Origin: Cognatundibacterium squillarum | Lineage (GTDB): Bacteria; Pseudomonadota; Gammaproteobacteria; Burkholderiales; Burkholderiaceae_D | NCBI RefSeq assembly: GCF_014652435.1 | Contig: NZ_BMYU01000001.1 | Span: forward strand, 496,001-560,000 | Length of the DNA stretch: 64,000 nt | Direction of reading: 5' to 3' | Shown: in pieces, positions 54,257-64,000 of the stretch | How the letters are laid out: every line of letters starts with the position of its first letter | Numbering within the stretch: the first letter of the stretch is position 1 | The notes under the pieces: model-generated | What the model was told of the DNA's origin: nothing | What the model saw: only the letters and a program-made list of their open reading frames with translations | The model's database searches: none | Translations under genes and position numbers: made by a program

Positions 54257-54946
54257 GTGTCTACCATCACCGCCAGCCAGATTGACGCTCTGTTACCGCA
54301 AACCCAGTGCACCAAGTGCGGCTACCCTTCCTGCCACGATTACGCAGTTGCCATCGCTGACAATCAGGCATCGTACAATCAATGCCCGCCGGGCGGCGCC
54401 GAAGGCATACGTCGCCTCGCGCACTTACTCGGCAAACCGGAAATCCCGTTAAACCCGGCGAATGGCGAAGAACGCGAACGTCCGGTTGCCATCATCCGTG
54501 AACAGTTTTGCATAGGCTGCACCTTGTGTATTCAGGCTTGTCCGGTCGATGCGATTGTCGGCGCGGGTAAGCAAATGCACAGCATCGTGCCGGATTTGTG
54601 TACCGGCTGCGAATTATGCATCCCCCCCTGCCCGGTCGATTGTATTGATCTGGAAAGTGTCACACCGGGTAATACCGGATGGTCTGCATGGAGTCAGGCA
54701 CAGGCGGAAACTTCACGACTGGCATTTGACCGCCGTAAAATCCGCTTAGTCCGAGAAAAAGAAGAGAACGATGCGCGTCTGGCTGCCAAAGCCGTGGCAA
54801 AACTGGCCGCCGTAAATGCTGAAGCAACCCACAACGATGCGGAAGCTGCCGAAAAAGCCCGCAAAAAAGCCATCATTGAAGCCGCGATTGAGCGCGCGCG
54901 CCTGAAAAAACTGGAAGCCGAGCAAAAAGCCCAAAACAATGAATAA
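54257..54946 (+). CDS. rsxB: RsxB/RnfB-type electron transport protein, soluble form
   Basis: A 229-residue iron-sulfur protein starting at GTG 54257. An N-terminal Fe-S domain carries CTKCGYPSC and a further Cys in NQCPPGG. Two 4Fe-4S ferredoxin motifs follow ([12 protein letters not shown] and [12 protein letters not shown]). The C-terminal 80 residues are a charged Ala/Lys/Glu helix, probably coiled coil. It lacks the N-terminal membrane helix of RnfB, and no other rnf/rsx genes are nearby. This stand-alone arrangement, with nth directly downstream, is common in Burkholderiales. Its partner is unknown; it may serve Fe-S repair or maturation, including that of Nth. It overlaps nth by 8 bp. 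Confidence 0.9.
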   Translation: MSTITASQIDALLPQTQCTKCGYPSCHDYAVAIADNQASYNQCPPGGAEGIRRLAHLLGKPEIPLNPANGEERERPVAIIREQFCIGCTLCIQACPVDAIVGAGKQMHSIVPDLCTGCELCIPPCPVDCIDLESVTPGNTGWSAWSQAQAETSRLAFDRRKIRLVREKEENDARLAAKAVAKLAAVNAEATHNDAEAAEKARKKAIIEAAIERARLKKLEAEQKAQNNE

Positions 54947-55586
54947 CGCCAAACGTCGCGAGATCTTTTTACGCCTGCAGGCGCAAAACCCGCATCCGAC
55001 CACGGAGCTGGAATACAGCACGCCGTTTGAATTACTGATTGCGGTTTTGCTGTCGGCACAGGCCACGGATGTATCGGTCAACAAAGCTACCCGTAAGCTG
55101 TATCCGGTAGCAAACACACCGGCAGCGTTGCTGGCGCTGGGTGTTGACAGTCTGATGCCGTATATCCAAACCATTGGTTTGTACAAAACCAAGGCGAAGA
55201 ATGTGATCGCAACCTGCCAGATTCTGCTGGAACAGCACGGTGGCGAAGTGCCGAAATCACGCGAAGCGCTGGAAGCCCTGCCTGGGGTGGGCCGTAAAAC
55301 CGCAAATGTGGTGATGAATACCGCATTTGGCGAACCTACGATTGCGGTTGATACGCATATTTTCCGTGTCTCCAACCGTACCGGTCTGGCACCGGGCAAA
55401 AACGTGGATATCGTCGAAGAAAAACTGCTGAAGTTTGTGCCACCGGAATTCAAACTGGATGCGCATCACTGGCTAATTCTGCACGGTCGCTACACCTGTA
55501 TTGCACGCAAGCCCAAATGCTGGAATTGCATGATCGCTGATCTCTGCGATTTCAAGCCCAAAACACCGGTTCCGGACGGCGTGTAA
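54939..55586 (+). CDS. nth: Endonuclease III
   Basis: A 215-residue bifunctional DNA glycosylase/AP lyase for oxidised pyrimidines. The helix-hairpin-helix [12 protein letters not shown] contains the catalytic Lys, and [11 protein letters not shown] the catalytic Asp. The C-terminal 4Fe-4S loop has the exact spacing C-x6-C-x2-C-x5-C. Its ATG lies inside the end of rsxB (8-bp overlap), so it is translated in the same operon, and the cluster-bearing RsxB may assist its Fe-S cluster (inference). Confidence 0.96.
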   Translation: MNNAKRREIFLRLQAQNPHPTTELEYSTPFELLIAVLLSAQATDVSVNKATRKLYPVANTPAALLALGVDSLMPYIQTIGLYKTKAKNVIATCQILLEQHGGEVPKSREALEALPGVGRKTANVVMNTAFGEPTIAVDTHIFRVSNRTGLAPGKNVDIVEEKLLKFVPPEFKLDAHHWLILHGRYTCIARKPKCWNCMIADLCDFKPKTPVPDGV

Positions 55587-55619
55587 GCGCTGAAAAACAC
55601 AGTCTGTCATCAAAGCACT

Positions 55620-55657
55620 GCGCCGTATTCTCATGAACGAATATGGCGCTTTTTTTT
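55620..55657 (+). terminator. Intrinsic terminator after nth
   Basis: Arms GCGCCGTATTC and GAATATGGCGC (one G-T pair) around TCATGAAC, then eight T. Confidence 0.9.
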
Positions 55658-55682
55658 ATTTGCCGCAGAGCAGGCCAAATCG

Positions 55683-55832
55683 GCCTGAAATGCCTCAAAT
55701 GCGGACTTTGGCACAGCAACCCGGCGGTCGTCGGCAGAAAGTCCGGGCTTCCGAAAACAGCAGATGACGATATCTGCACATAAACCAGCTCATCATCCGC
55801 CACGGAGGCAAGTTCTGCGACCAAAGAAAAAC
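55683..55832 (+). repeat. Dispersed intergenic repeat, copy E
   Basis: Carries CCTGAAATGCC, CTCAAATGCGG, GGCACAGCAACC, the core CGGTCGTCGGCAGAAAGTCC, a hairpin with one mismatch (TCCGG-GCTT-CCGAA), ATGACGATATCTGCACA and the distal GCGACCAAA segment shared with copy B. It lies between the convergent nth and RutE-like genes, between their two terminators. Confidence 0.85.
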
Positions 55833-55870
55833 GGAGAAAACCTGCTGCGGACAGCAAACTTTTCTCCGTT
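55830..55870 (-). terminator. Intrinsic terminator of the nitroreductase gene
   Basis: Eleven-bp arms AACGGAGAAAA and TTTTCTCCGTT around about 19 bases; the T-run lies on the minus-strand 3' side. Confidence 0.8.
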
Positions 55871-55934
55871 CATTCACTTCATCACAGCCGGAAGCCTGAA
55901 TTGCGCTACTCAGCGCAGCCGGTTCCGGTAAGAG

Positions 55935-56516
55935 TTACACAATCTGGCAAGCCTCATCGAAACTCAGGCGTGGCAGGCGCGGATGGACGCCGGCGATATC
56001 GCCATAACCCAGATTGCAGACAAAATTCACTTTGACGGAAGTACCGCCGAAGAAGGCTGCATTCAGCTTATCGGCATCAAAACCGGACATCGGGCCGCAA
56101 TCCAGACCAACAGCGCGGGCTGCCAGCATCAGGTAAGCACCTTGCAGCGAGCTGTTACGGAAGGCGGTGGCATCAATCACAGGCTGATTGCCGGCAAACC
56201 ATGAACGTGCATCAGCGTGCGGAAACAGTTGCGGCAGTTTTTCAAAGAATTCCATGTCCATGCCGATAATCGCAGTCACCGGTGCAGTTTTGGTTTTCTC
56301 CAGATTCCCTTCGGACATGCATGCCAGCAGTTTTTCTTTCTGCTCGACAGAACGGACAAAGACGATGCGTGCCGGAGACGCATTGGCGGAGGTTGGCGCC
56401 CATTTCATCAGGTCATAGACCTGTTTGAGCAACGCATCCGACACCGGTTTTTCCAGCCAGCGGTTATGCGTGCGTGCATCATTGAACAAGGTATTCAGTG
56501 CTTCCTGACTTAACAT
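55935..56516 (-). CDS. Nitroreductase-family malonic semialdehyde reductase (RutE/HadB type)
   Basis: A 193-residue FMN-dependent reductase. Signatures are [12 protein letters not shown] near the start, [56 protein letters not shown] and [10 protein letters not shown]. This pattern is the RutE/YdfG-associated malonic semialdehyde reductase branch. No other rut genes are nearby, so pyrimidine catabolism cannot be asserted; general quinone or enone reduction is an alternative. ATG 56516 (the second of two adjacent ATGs) has the better spacing from GGAG. Confidence 0.87.
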   Translation of the reverse strand: MLSQEALNTLFNDARTHNRWLEKPVSDALLKQVYDLMKWAPTSANASPARIVFVRSVEQKEKLLACMSEGNLEKTKTAPVTAIIGMDMEFFEKLPQLFPHADARSWFAGNQPVIDATAFRNSSLQGAYLMLAARAVGLDCGPMSGFDADKLNAAFFGGTSVKVNFVCNLGYGDIAGVHPRLPRLSFDEACQIV

Positions 56517-56628
56517 CATTCTCTCCTTTTAAGAAACAGCAGAACTATACCGAATTCTGCCGCTTTCAGGACAGTCTGCCGAAAAGCCCCTACAATAGCC
56601 GCTTTTTACAGTTCGCCGGAATTCAGCA

Positions 56629-57060
56629 ATGTTTAACCCCAGCCAGCAGGATGTGCGCCGCTTTTTTTGTGAAACATTTCAGAAAATGCGTGAAAACGGC
56701 ATTCTGACGCCACTCGAAACCATCGCCGCCGACTGGATCGGTCAGCATCCGGAATACCATGATGATCTGGCCGACACCGAGCGTGCACTGGAAGCCAATT
56801 ACGCGGTTGATCAAGGCAAAACCAACCCGTTTCTGCATTTATCGATGCATTTATCGATCAGTGAACAGATTTCTATTGATCAGCCGCGCGGCGTCAAAGC
56901 AGCTTTTTTTGCACTGGCAAACCGCTTCGGCAATGAGCATGATGCGCACCATGAAATGATGGAAGCGCTGGGACAAATGATCTGGACGTCGCAACGATCC
57001 GGTCTGCCGCCGGACGGACAAGCCTACATGGATGATCTGGCAAGACGCGCGCGGGGTTAA
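56629..57060 (+). CDS. DUF1841 family protein
   Basis: A 143-residue soluble protein matching DUF1841, a family found mainly in beta- and gammaproteobacteria. Features: MFNPSQQDVRRFFCETFQKM, NPFLHLSMHLSISEQISIDQPRGV and a His/Glu-rich ANRFGNEHDAHHEMMEALGQMIW segment near the C-terminus that could bind metal. Function is unknown. A TACAAT -10-like box is at 56591-56596. It is convergent with the cytochrome genes. Confidence 0.9.
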   Translation: MFNPSQQDVRRFFCETFQKMRENGILTPLETIAADWIGQHPEYHDDLADTERALEANYAVDQGKTNPFLHLSMHLSISEQISIDQPRGVKAAFFALANRFGNEHDAHHEMMEALGQMIWTSQRSGLPPDGQAYMDDLARRARG

Positions 57061-57095
57061 ATTCCGCCGGAACTTAACCCGCCGCCTGAAGATGC

Positions 57096-57446
57096 TTACT
57101 TCTGTACCACCAGCGTACCGGGCAGCGAATGCAGATACGCTGCAATGTTTTCAATATCGGCTGCACTCAGTGCTTTGGCCTGCCCGCCCATGATGGCATT
57201 GGCCCGCCCGTTCGGGCCTTTATCACCGCGCTGATAAGCTTTCAGCGCCTGCACCAGATAGTCCTGATGTTGTCCGGCCAGCTTAGGATAAGCCGGATCA
57301 ATCGGACTTTGAAAATCTTTGCCGTGACAGGATGCGCAATTGAATTTTTCTGCAGCAACCTTCCCCGCCTCCACATTTCCACCCGCCAGTACGGATTGGC
57401 TGACCAGCAATAAGCCAGCAGCCGTTATGCTCAGGAATCGCTTCAT
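57096..57446 (-). CDS. Periplasmic class I cytochrome c
   Basis: A 116-residue monoheme cytochrome with a signal peptide (MKRFLSITAAGLLLVSQSVLAGG), the heme motif CASCH and a likely axial Met in NAIMGGQAKALS. PKLAGQHQDYLVQALKAYQRGDKG is the typical helix of small c4/c553-like cytochromes. It probably carries electrons to a terminal oxidase. It is 17 bp downstream of a second small cytochrome gene on the same strand; the two resemble each other and probably arose by duplication. Confidence 0.92.
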   Translation of the reverse strand: MKRFLSITAAGLLLVSQSVLAGGNVEAGKVAAEKFNCASCHGKDFQSPIDPAYPKLAGQHQDYLVQALKAYQRGDKGPNGRANAIMGGQAKALSAADIENIAAYLHSLPGTLVVQK

Positions 57447-57463
57447 CGTTTTCTCCGCTTCGC

Positions 57464-57787
57464 TTATTTCTGCTGTGAGTAATAGGCCGCCAGATCGGCG
57501 ATATCCTGCTCTGTCAGGCTACCGGCAATGCCGCGCATCGTCGGGTTTTTGCGCTCACCTTTCTGATACGCCTTCAGTGCCGCCTCGATGTATTTCGCGG
57601 ACTGCCCGCCTATCATCGGAACCTGAAAGACTTCAGGGAAACTGGCTTTGTAGCCGGGAATCGCATGACAGCCAATGCACATCGCGATTTTCTTGTCAGC
57701 AGCGTCTTTCGCCTTACCTACCACTTCTGCCGCCTGTGCTCCGTGAGCCAATCCCGCCAATGCGAGTAATGCAAACAGTTTTTTCAT
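57464..57787 (-). CDS. Periplasmic class I cytochrome c
   Basis: A 107-residue monoheme cytochrome: signal peptide MKKLFALLALAGLAHGAQA, heme motif CIGCH, then VPMIGGQSAKYIEAALKAYQKGERKNPTMRGIAGSLT with the axial Met. The start could also be ATG 57796 (three residues longer); neither has a clear ribosome binding site. It is first of the pair with the cytochrome gene at 57096, forming a two-gene operon. Confidence 0.9.
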   Translation of the reverse strand: MKKLFALLALAGLAHGAQAAEVVGKAKDAADKKIAMCIGCHAIPGYKASFPEVFQVPMIGGQSAKYIEAALKAYQKGERKNPTMRGIAGSLTEQDIADLAAYYSQQK

Positions 57788-58049
57788 AGGAGTCATCAAA
57801 AATTGGAATCGGAAAACGTCGTCACAACATCTTGATACTGCTCATAATTCTAATATGATCCAGAACAAAACCCGTGCAGCTTTATTGCTTTTCCGCCATA
57901 AACCCAACAACATTCGATGCTGCATTTGCACAAAAAACACGCACTTCCCGGTTTCAATTCCCGCGGACTAAAGGCCAGCCTCCAAAAACTTCAAAGCGTT
58001 CTGACGTATACTCAGCGCCTCAGTAACCGATTTCTTCTCAGGATTTTCC

Positions 58050-58913
58050 ATGTCACAGTCCCCAGCCGCACCACGCTTTGAAGGCAGTGAGCGATATGTT
58101 GCCACCGCCGATCTGAAACTGGCAGTCAATGCTGCTTTACGCCTGCAGCGTCCCTTGCTGATTAAAGGCGAACCGGGTACCGGCAAAACCCTACTGGCGG
58201 AAGAAGTTGCTGCAGCACTCAATATGCCTCTGCTTCAGTGGCACATCAAATCCACCACCAAAGCGCAACAGGGCTTGTATGAATACGATGCCGTTTCGCG
58301 TCTGCGCGATTCGCAACTGGGTGATGAGCGCGTCAAAGATATTCAGAACTACATCGTGAAAGGCGTGTTGTGGCAGGCGTTCACCGCCGATGAGCCTGTC
58401 GTGTTGCTGATCGACGAAATCGACAAAGCAGATCTGGAATTTCCGAACGACTTGCTGCGCGAACTCGACCGTATGGAGTTTTATGTCTATGAAACCCGTG
58501 AAATGGTCAGAGCCAAGCACCGTCCGCTGGTCATCATCACGTCTAATAATGAAAAAGAATTGCCGGACGCTTTCCTGCGCCGCTGTTTCTTCCACTACAT
58601 CTGCTTCCCGGATAAACCAACGATGGAAGATATCGTGAAGGTTCACTTCCCCACGCTGAAGGCGGACTTGCTGGCACAGGCACTGGAAACCTTTTATGAG
58701 GTGCGCAATGTCGCCGGACTGAAAAAGAAACCTTCTACTTCTGAACTGATCGACTGGCTGAAATTACTGATGGCAGAAGACATTCCGCCGGAAGCACTGA
58801 AAAATCAGGACAGACAAAACCTGATTCCACCGCTGCACGGTGCTTTACTGAAAAATGAACAGGATGTGCATTTATTTGAGCGCATCATGATGATGGCCCG
58901 TAATCACCGCTGA
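58050..58913 (+). CDS. MoxR-type AAA+ ATPase (CoxD-like)
   Basis: A 287-residue AAA+ protein. Walker A IKGEPGTGKTLLAEE at about 41-52, Walker B VVLLIDEIDKAD, sensor/arginine-finger region ITSNNEKELPDAFLRRCFFHYI and a C-terminal lid. MoxR ATPases act as chaperones that insert metals or activate complexes, usually with a von Willebrand factor A partner encoded directly downstream. Here no such partner follows: the acs terminator lies 9 bp beyond the stop. It may work with a distant VWA protein. Confidence 0.92.
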   Translation: MSQSPAAPRFEGSERYVATADLKLAVNAALRLQRPLLIKGEPGTGKTLLAEEVAAALNMPLLQWHIKSTTKAQQGLYEYDAVSRLRDSQLGDERVKDIQNYIVKGVLWQAFTADEPVVLLIDEIDKADLEFPNDLLRELDRMEFYVYETREMVRAKHRPLVIITSNNEKELPDAFLRRCFFHYICFPDKPTMEDIVKVHFPTLKADLLAQALETFYEVRNVAGLKKKPSTSELIDWLKLLMAEDIPPEALKNQDRQNLIPPLHGALLKNEQDVHLFERIMMMARNHR

Positions 58914-58921
58914 TTTGCAGA

Positions 58922-58949
58922 TAAAAAAAGCTCCGGCAGTTGCCGGAGC
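58922..58949 (-). terminator. Intrinsic terminator of acs
   Basis: Nine-bp arms GCTCCGGCA and TGCCGGAGC; on the minus strand the stem is followed by seven T. Confidence 0.9.
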
Positions 58950-58992
58950 CAAGTCGGAGGTAATGCACTTACACAGAAACTGACAGACAGGT

Positions 58993-60987
<1,995 letters not shown>

Positions 60988-61115
60988 GCTTGTCTCCGGT
61001 TAGTTATTCATCGTTCAGGCGATACCAGACTTCCCCTGAACACAGATCGTATGCAATCACCTTAACGCCGCAGTCTTACGAAACCCTTACGCTGCGTTTG
61101 CGTTGAATCATACCC

Positions 61116-61145
61116 ACTTTACATTACCAGATTAATACCTGTCAA
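61116..61145 (-). promoter_or_regulatory. Candidate sigma-70 promoter for acs
   Basis: On the minus strand, a perfect TTGACA (61145-61140) and TAAAGT (61121-61116) with an 18-bp spacer, giving a leader of about 120 bases before acs. Confidence 0.45.
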
Positions 61146-61258
61146 AATCCAGTGTAATACCATGCAATTTTCTGCACGGACGCCATGCTTTTTGCACGCA
61201 AAATTATCGGGGATGTAAAATACCGGCTTTGATTTCATGCTGATAAGGCAATACACCT

Positions 61259-61858
61259 ATGACTGACAACGCGACCAAAAAACGTCTGACACCGTTATCC
61301 GGTTTGATTTTCTTCAGCCGCTGGCTGCAATTACCGCTGTATCTGGGCCTGATACTGGCGCAATGTGTGTACGTCTTTCACTTCTGGGTAGAACTGACGG
61401 ATCTGATCGGTGCTGCAATGGGCAATCAGGCGGCACTGGAACACATTCTGGATGCGGTGTCCACCGGCGGCAATCGCCCGTCCAAACTGAATGAAACCAC
61501 CATCATGCTGGTGGTGCTCGGACTGATTGACGTGGTGATGATTTCCAACCTGCTGATCATGGTCATCATCGGCGGCTACGAAACTTTTGTTTCCAAACTC
61601 GGACTGGAAGGCCATCCGGATCAGCCGGAATGGTTATCGCACGTGAATGCATCTGTACTGAAAGTAAAACTGGCAATGGCGATCATCGGTATCTCATCGA
61701 TTCACTTGCTGAAAACATTTATCAATGCAGCCAACTATGATGTGAAAGTGCTGGTTGCGCAAACTGTGATCCACATGGCGTTTTTACTTTCCGCACTGGC
61801 CATTGCCTACTGTGACCAGATCGTGACAAAAACTCAGCTCGCAGGAAACGAGCACTGA
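61259..61858 (+). CDS. yqhA: UPF0114/TIGR00645 membrane protein (YqhA family)
   Basis: A 199-residue inner membrane protein with four predicted transmembrane helices (about 20-45, 82-105, 135-160 and 170-190). LKVKLAMAIIGISSIHLLKTFI is the family signature, together with the N-terminal FSRWLQLPLYLGLILAQ. Function is unknown. It is divergent from acs. A terminator lies immediately after the stop. Confidence 0.92.
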   Translation: MTDNATKKRLTPLSGLIFFSRWLQLPLYLGLILAQCVYVFHFWVELTDLIGAAMGNQAALEHILDAVSTGGNRPSKLNETTIMLVVLGLIDVVMISNLLIMVIIGGYETFVSKLGLEGHPDQPEWLSHVNASVLKVKLAMAIIGISSIHLLKTFINAANYDVKVLVAQTVIHMAFLLSALAIAYCDQIVTKTQLAGNEH

Positions 61859-61859
61859 T

Positions 61860-61889
61860 CAAAACGGGGTACAATCACCCCGTTTTTTG
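61860..61889 (+). terminator. Intrinsic terminator after yqhA
   Basis: Arms AAAACGGGG and CCCCGTTTT with loop TACAATCA, T-rich end. The loop contains TACAAT, a -10-like sequence, 50 bp before the fumarase start. Confidence 0.88.
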
Positions 61890-61924
61890 TTTATTACCCA
61901 GTTTTTTTAGCCAAGAGCCATATC

Positions 61925-63442
61925 ATGACAGTCATTAAGCAAGACGATCTGATTGAATCCGTTGCAGCCGCGCTGCAATACATCAGCTACTATCACCCGG
62001 CTGACTACATCGCCCATCTGGCACGCGCCTATGAAGCAGAGCAAAGCCCTGCAGCAAAAGACGCGATTGCGCAGATTCTGACCAACTCCCGTATGTGCGC
62101 AGAAGGCAAACGCCCTATCTGTCAGGATACCGGCATCGTCAACGTATTCATGAAAGTGGGTATGGGCGTGCGTCTGGAAGGTTTTTCCGGCTCTATCGTT
62201 GACGCCGTCAACGAAGGTGTACGCCGCGCTTACAACTTTGCCGACAATAAACTGCGCGCCTCCATCGTAGCTGACCCGCAGTTTGACCGCAAAAATACCA
62301 AAGACAACACACCGGCTGTGGTGCATGTGGAACTGGTTCCGGGTAACACAATCGATGTAAGTCTGGCAGCCAAAGGCGGCGGCTCTGAAAACAAAACCAA
62401 ATTCGTGATGCTGAATCCTTCCGATTCGCTGGTCGACTGGGTACTGAAAACTGTACCGCTGATGGGCGCTGGCTGGTGTCCGCCAGGCATGCTGGGTATC
62501 GGTATCGGTGGTACCGCTGAAAAAGCAATGCTGATGGCAAAAGAGTCCCTGATGGACGACATCGACATGTACGAGCTGAAACAGCGCGGCCCGCAAAACA
62601 AACTGGAAGAACTGCGTATCGAACTGTGCGACAAAATCAACGCACTCGGTATCGGTGCACAAGGTCTGGGCGGCCTGACCACGGTGCTGGACGTGAAGAT
62701 CAATATGTATCCGACTCACGCTGCATCCAAACCGGTTGCGATGATCCCGAACTGCGCAGCAACCCGCCATGCACACTTTGTACTGGATGGTTCCGGCCCT
62801 TCTTACATCGAACCACCAAAACTGTCTGACTGGCCTGAAGTACACTGGACTCCGGATACAGAAAAATCCCAACGCGTCAATCTGGACACACTGACCAAGG
62901 AAGAAGTCGCTTCCTGGAAACCGGGTCAGACCCTGCTGCTGAACGGTAAAATGCTGACTGGCCGTGACGCTGCACACAAACGCATTCAGGACATGCTGTC
63001 CAAAGGCGAAAAACTGCCGGTTGACTTCACTAACCGCATTATTTATTACGTTGGCCCGGTTGATCCTGTGCGTGATGAAGTGGTTGGTCCTGCAGGCCCG
63101 ACAACCGCCACCCGTATGGACAAATTCACTGGCATGATGCTGGAACAAACCGGCCTGATCGCGATGGTCGGTAAAGCAGAACGCGGCCCGACAGCGATTG
63201 AACAAATTCAGAAACACAAATCTGCGTATCTGATGGCAGTTGGCGGTGCAGCATATCTGGTTTCGAAAGCGATCAAATCTGCCAAAGTCGTCGGCTTTGA
63301 AGATCTCGGCATGGAAGCAATCTATGAATTTGATGTTCAGGACATGCCAGTAACCGTTGCAGTAGACTCTACCGGTACTTCTGTTCATCAGACCGGTCCG
63401 AAAGAATGGCAGGCTAAAATCGGTATCATTCCAATGAACTGA
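61925..63442 (+). CDS. Class I (4Fe-4S) fumarate hydratase
   Basis: A 505-residue single-chain iron-sulfur fumarase interconverting fumarate and malate in the TCA cycle. Fe-S ligands: C66 in RPICQDTG, Cys in MIPNCAATRH and a further Cys region around GAGWCPPG. GIGIGGTAEKAM, GPTTATRMDKFTG and MVGKAERGP are class I signatures. It is oxygen-sensitive in E. coli (FumA/FumB). The start is ATG 61925. It lies upstream of murI in the same orientation but with a strong terminator between them. Confidence 0.95.
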   Translation: MTVIKQDDLIESVAAALQYISYYHPADYIAHLARAYEAEQSPAAKDAIAQILTNSRMCAEGKRPICQDTGIVNVFMKVGMGVRLEGFSGSIVDAVNEGVRRAYNFADNKLRASIVADPQFDRKNTKDNTPAVVHVELVPGNTIDVSLAAKGGGSENKTKFVMLNPSDSLVDWVLKTVPLMGAGWCPPGMLGIGIGGTAEKAMLMAKESLMDDIDMYELKQRGPQNKLEELRIELCDKINALGIGAQGLGGLTTVLDVKINMYPTHAASKPVAMIPNCAATRHAHFVLDGSGPSYIEPPKLSDWPEVHWTPDTEKSQRVNLDTLTKEEVASWKPGQTLLLNGKMLTGRDAAHKRIQDMLSKGEKLPVDFTNRIIYYVGPVDPVRDEVVGPAGPTTATRMDKFTGMMLEQTGLIAMVGKAERGPTAIEQIQKHKSAYLMAVGGAAYLVSKAIKSAKVVGFEDLGMEAIYEFDVQDMPVTVAVDSTGTSVHQTGPKEWQAKIGIIPMN

Positions 63443-63465
63443 TTTGATCTTTACTGATCAGACAG

Positions 63466-63497
63466 CTCCGGCATGCAATACATGCCGGAGTTTTTTA
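63466..63497 (+). terminator. Intrinsic terminator after fumarase
   Basis: Ten-bp arms CTCCGGCATG and CATGCCGGAG around CAATA, then six T. Confidence 0.93.
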
Positions 63498-63508
63498 TTT
63501 CAAAACGT

Positions 63509-64000
63509 ATGAGTCAACTTCAAGCTGATGCGCCTGTTGGTATTTTTGATTCCGGCATTGGCGGCCTATCTGTAGTGCGCCATCTGCGCAAACAATTGCC
63601 ACAGGAATCTTTACTGTATTTTGCAGACTCCGCATACAATCCGTACGGTGATCGTGATACTGAATGGCTCGCAGCACGCAGCATCAGAATTGCTGAGTAT
63701 CTGTTTGCCCGTGGAGCAAAAGCACTGGTTGTTGCATGCAACACTGCTACCGCAGCCGCGATTCATGCAATCCGTTCCCAATTCCCGCATAAGATTGTCA
63801 TTGGGCTGGAACCTGGTTTAAAACCGGCTATCGCCGCCACAAATAATGGTCACATTGGCGTACTTGCAACCAGCGCAACCTTACGCAGTGAAAAGTTTGC
63901 TGCGCTATGCAAACAACTTGCAAAACCGGATTTACATTTTCATTTGCAAGCCTGTCCCGGACTTGCAGATCGGATCGAGCACGGGGAATTACAATCACCC
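63509..64000 (+). CDS. murI: Glutamate racemase, N-terminal part (cut by window edge)
   Basis: The first 164 codons are present. It makes D-glutamate for peptidoglycan. APVGIFDSGIGGLSVVRHL contains the catalytic Asp-Ser, YFADSAYNPYGDRD follows, and VVACNTATAAAI has the first catalytic Cys. The second Cys/His pair lies beyond the window. The start ATG 63509 lies only 12 bp after the preceding terminator T-run and has no visible Shine-Dalgarno, yet it gives the usual N-terminus. Confidence 0.94.
   Translation, partial: MSQLQADAPVGIFDSGIGGLSVVRHLRKQLPQESLLYFADSAYNPYGDRDTEWLAARSIRIAEYLFARGAKALVVACNTATAAAIHAIRSQFPHKIVIGLEPGLKPAIAATNNGHIGVLATSATLRSEKFAALCKQLAKPDLHFHLQACPGLADRIEHGELQSP

Noticed and set aside
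54257-54946. Complete Rnf/Rsx ion-pumping complex
   Set aside because: Only the RsxB-type subunit is present, without a membrane helix, and its neighbours are phaZ and nth. No rsxA, C, D, G or E is encoded here.

Overview
The window looks like a chromosomal segment of a betaproteobacterium, most likely order Burkholderiales and plausibly family Oxalobacteraceae. This is inferred from gene content: a lone soluble RsxB followed by nth, DUF1841, an intracellular PHA depolymerase, the FdxA plus thioredoxin-reductase-like FNR pair, class I fumarase next to murI, and paired small c-type cytochromes. Base composition is moderate. No rRNA, tRNA, CRISPR array, prophage or insertion sequence was recognised. 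Most genes are housekeeping or metabolic, closely packed, with clear intrinsic terminators between convergent genes.

Layout. 1-217: 5' end of purU (minus). 218-1254: gene-free AT-rich stretch. 1255-4371: secreted M9 collagenase with three PKD repeats and a PPC domain. 4658-6419: hydroxypyruvate-isomerase-like protein coupled to a bile-acid-symporter-family permease. 6668-10917: exported M3 oligopeptidase, hemerythrin protein, DUF4019 protein, Ycf48-like propeller. 10899-19928: recC-recB-recD with overlapping reading frames. 20182-22962: DUF1186/SEC-C protein and a DAACS carboxylate symporter. 23074-31135: accessory region. 31280-36813: esterase and hrpA. 36985-47104: DUF2798, transglutaminase-like/TPR lipoprotein, argA, yggX, exported beta-carbonic anhydrase, rpiA, srkA, YecA-like, ACBP, D-2-hydroxyacid dehydrogenase, fdxA and FNR. 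47168-52616: HD-GYP response regulator and a 1418-residue hybrid kinase. 52908-64000: phaZ, rsxB, nth, a RutE-like nitroreductase, DUF1841, two cytochromes c, MoxR ATPase, acs, yqhA, fumarase and the start of murI.

The accessory region is the most interesting part. Three consecutive minus-strand genes encode a KAP/AAA-like ATPase (31135-28766), a 992-residue protein with every adenosine-deaminase metal-site motif (28782-25804), and a two-helix SLATT/DUF4231 membrane protein (25716-25018). This matches the RADAR anti-phage system (RdrA, RdrB and a SLATT accessory, RdrD). An AT-rich block runs across the rdrA/rdrB junction while the rest of rdrB has host-like composition, so the locus appears mosaic. 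Just downstream lies an unrecognised 505-residue protein built from two divergent copies of one domain.

A second signal is a family of about 90-150 bp dispersed repeats, five copies in 64 kb (around 4522, 24820, 32363, 40383 and 55683). They share a CGGTCGTCGGCAGAAAGTCC core next to a small hairpin. All five lie in intergenic space at the 3' ends of genes, and two of them, in the same orientation, bracket the RADAR locus. I do not recognise this family.
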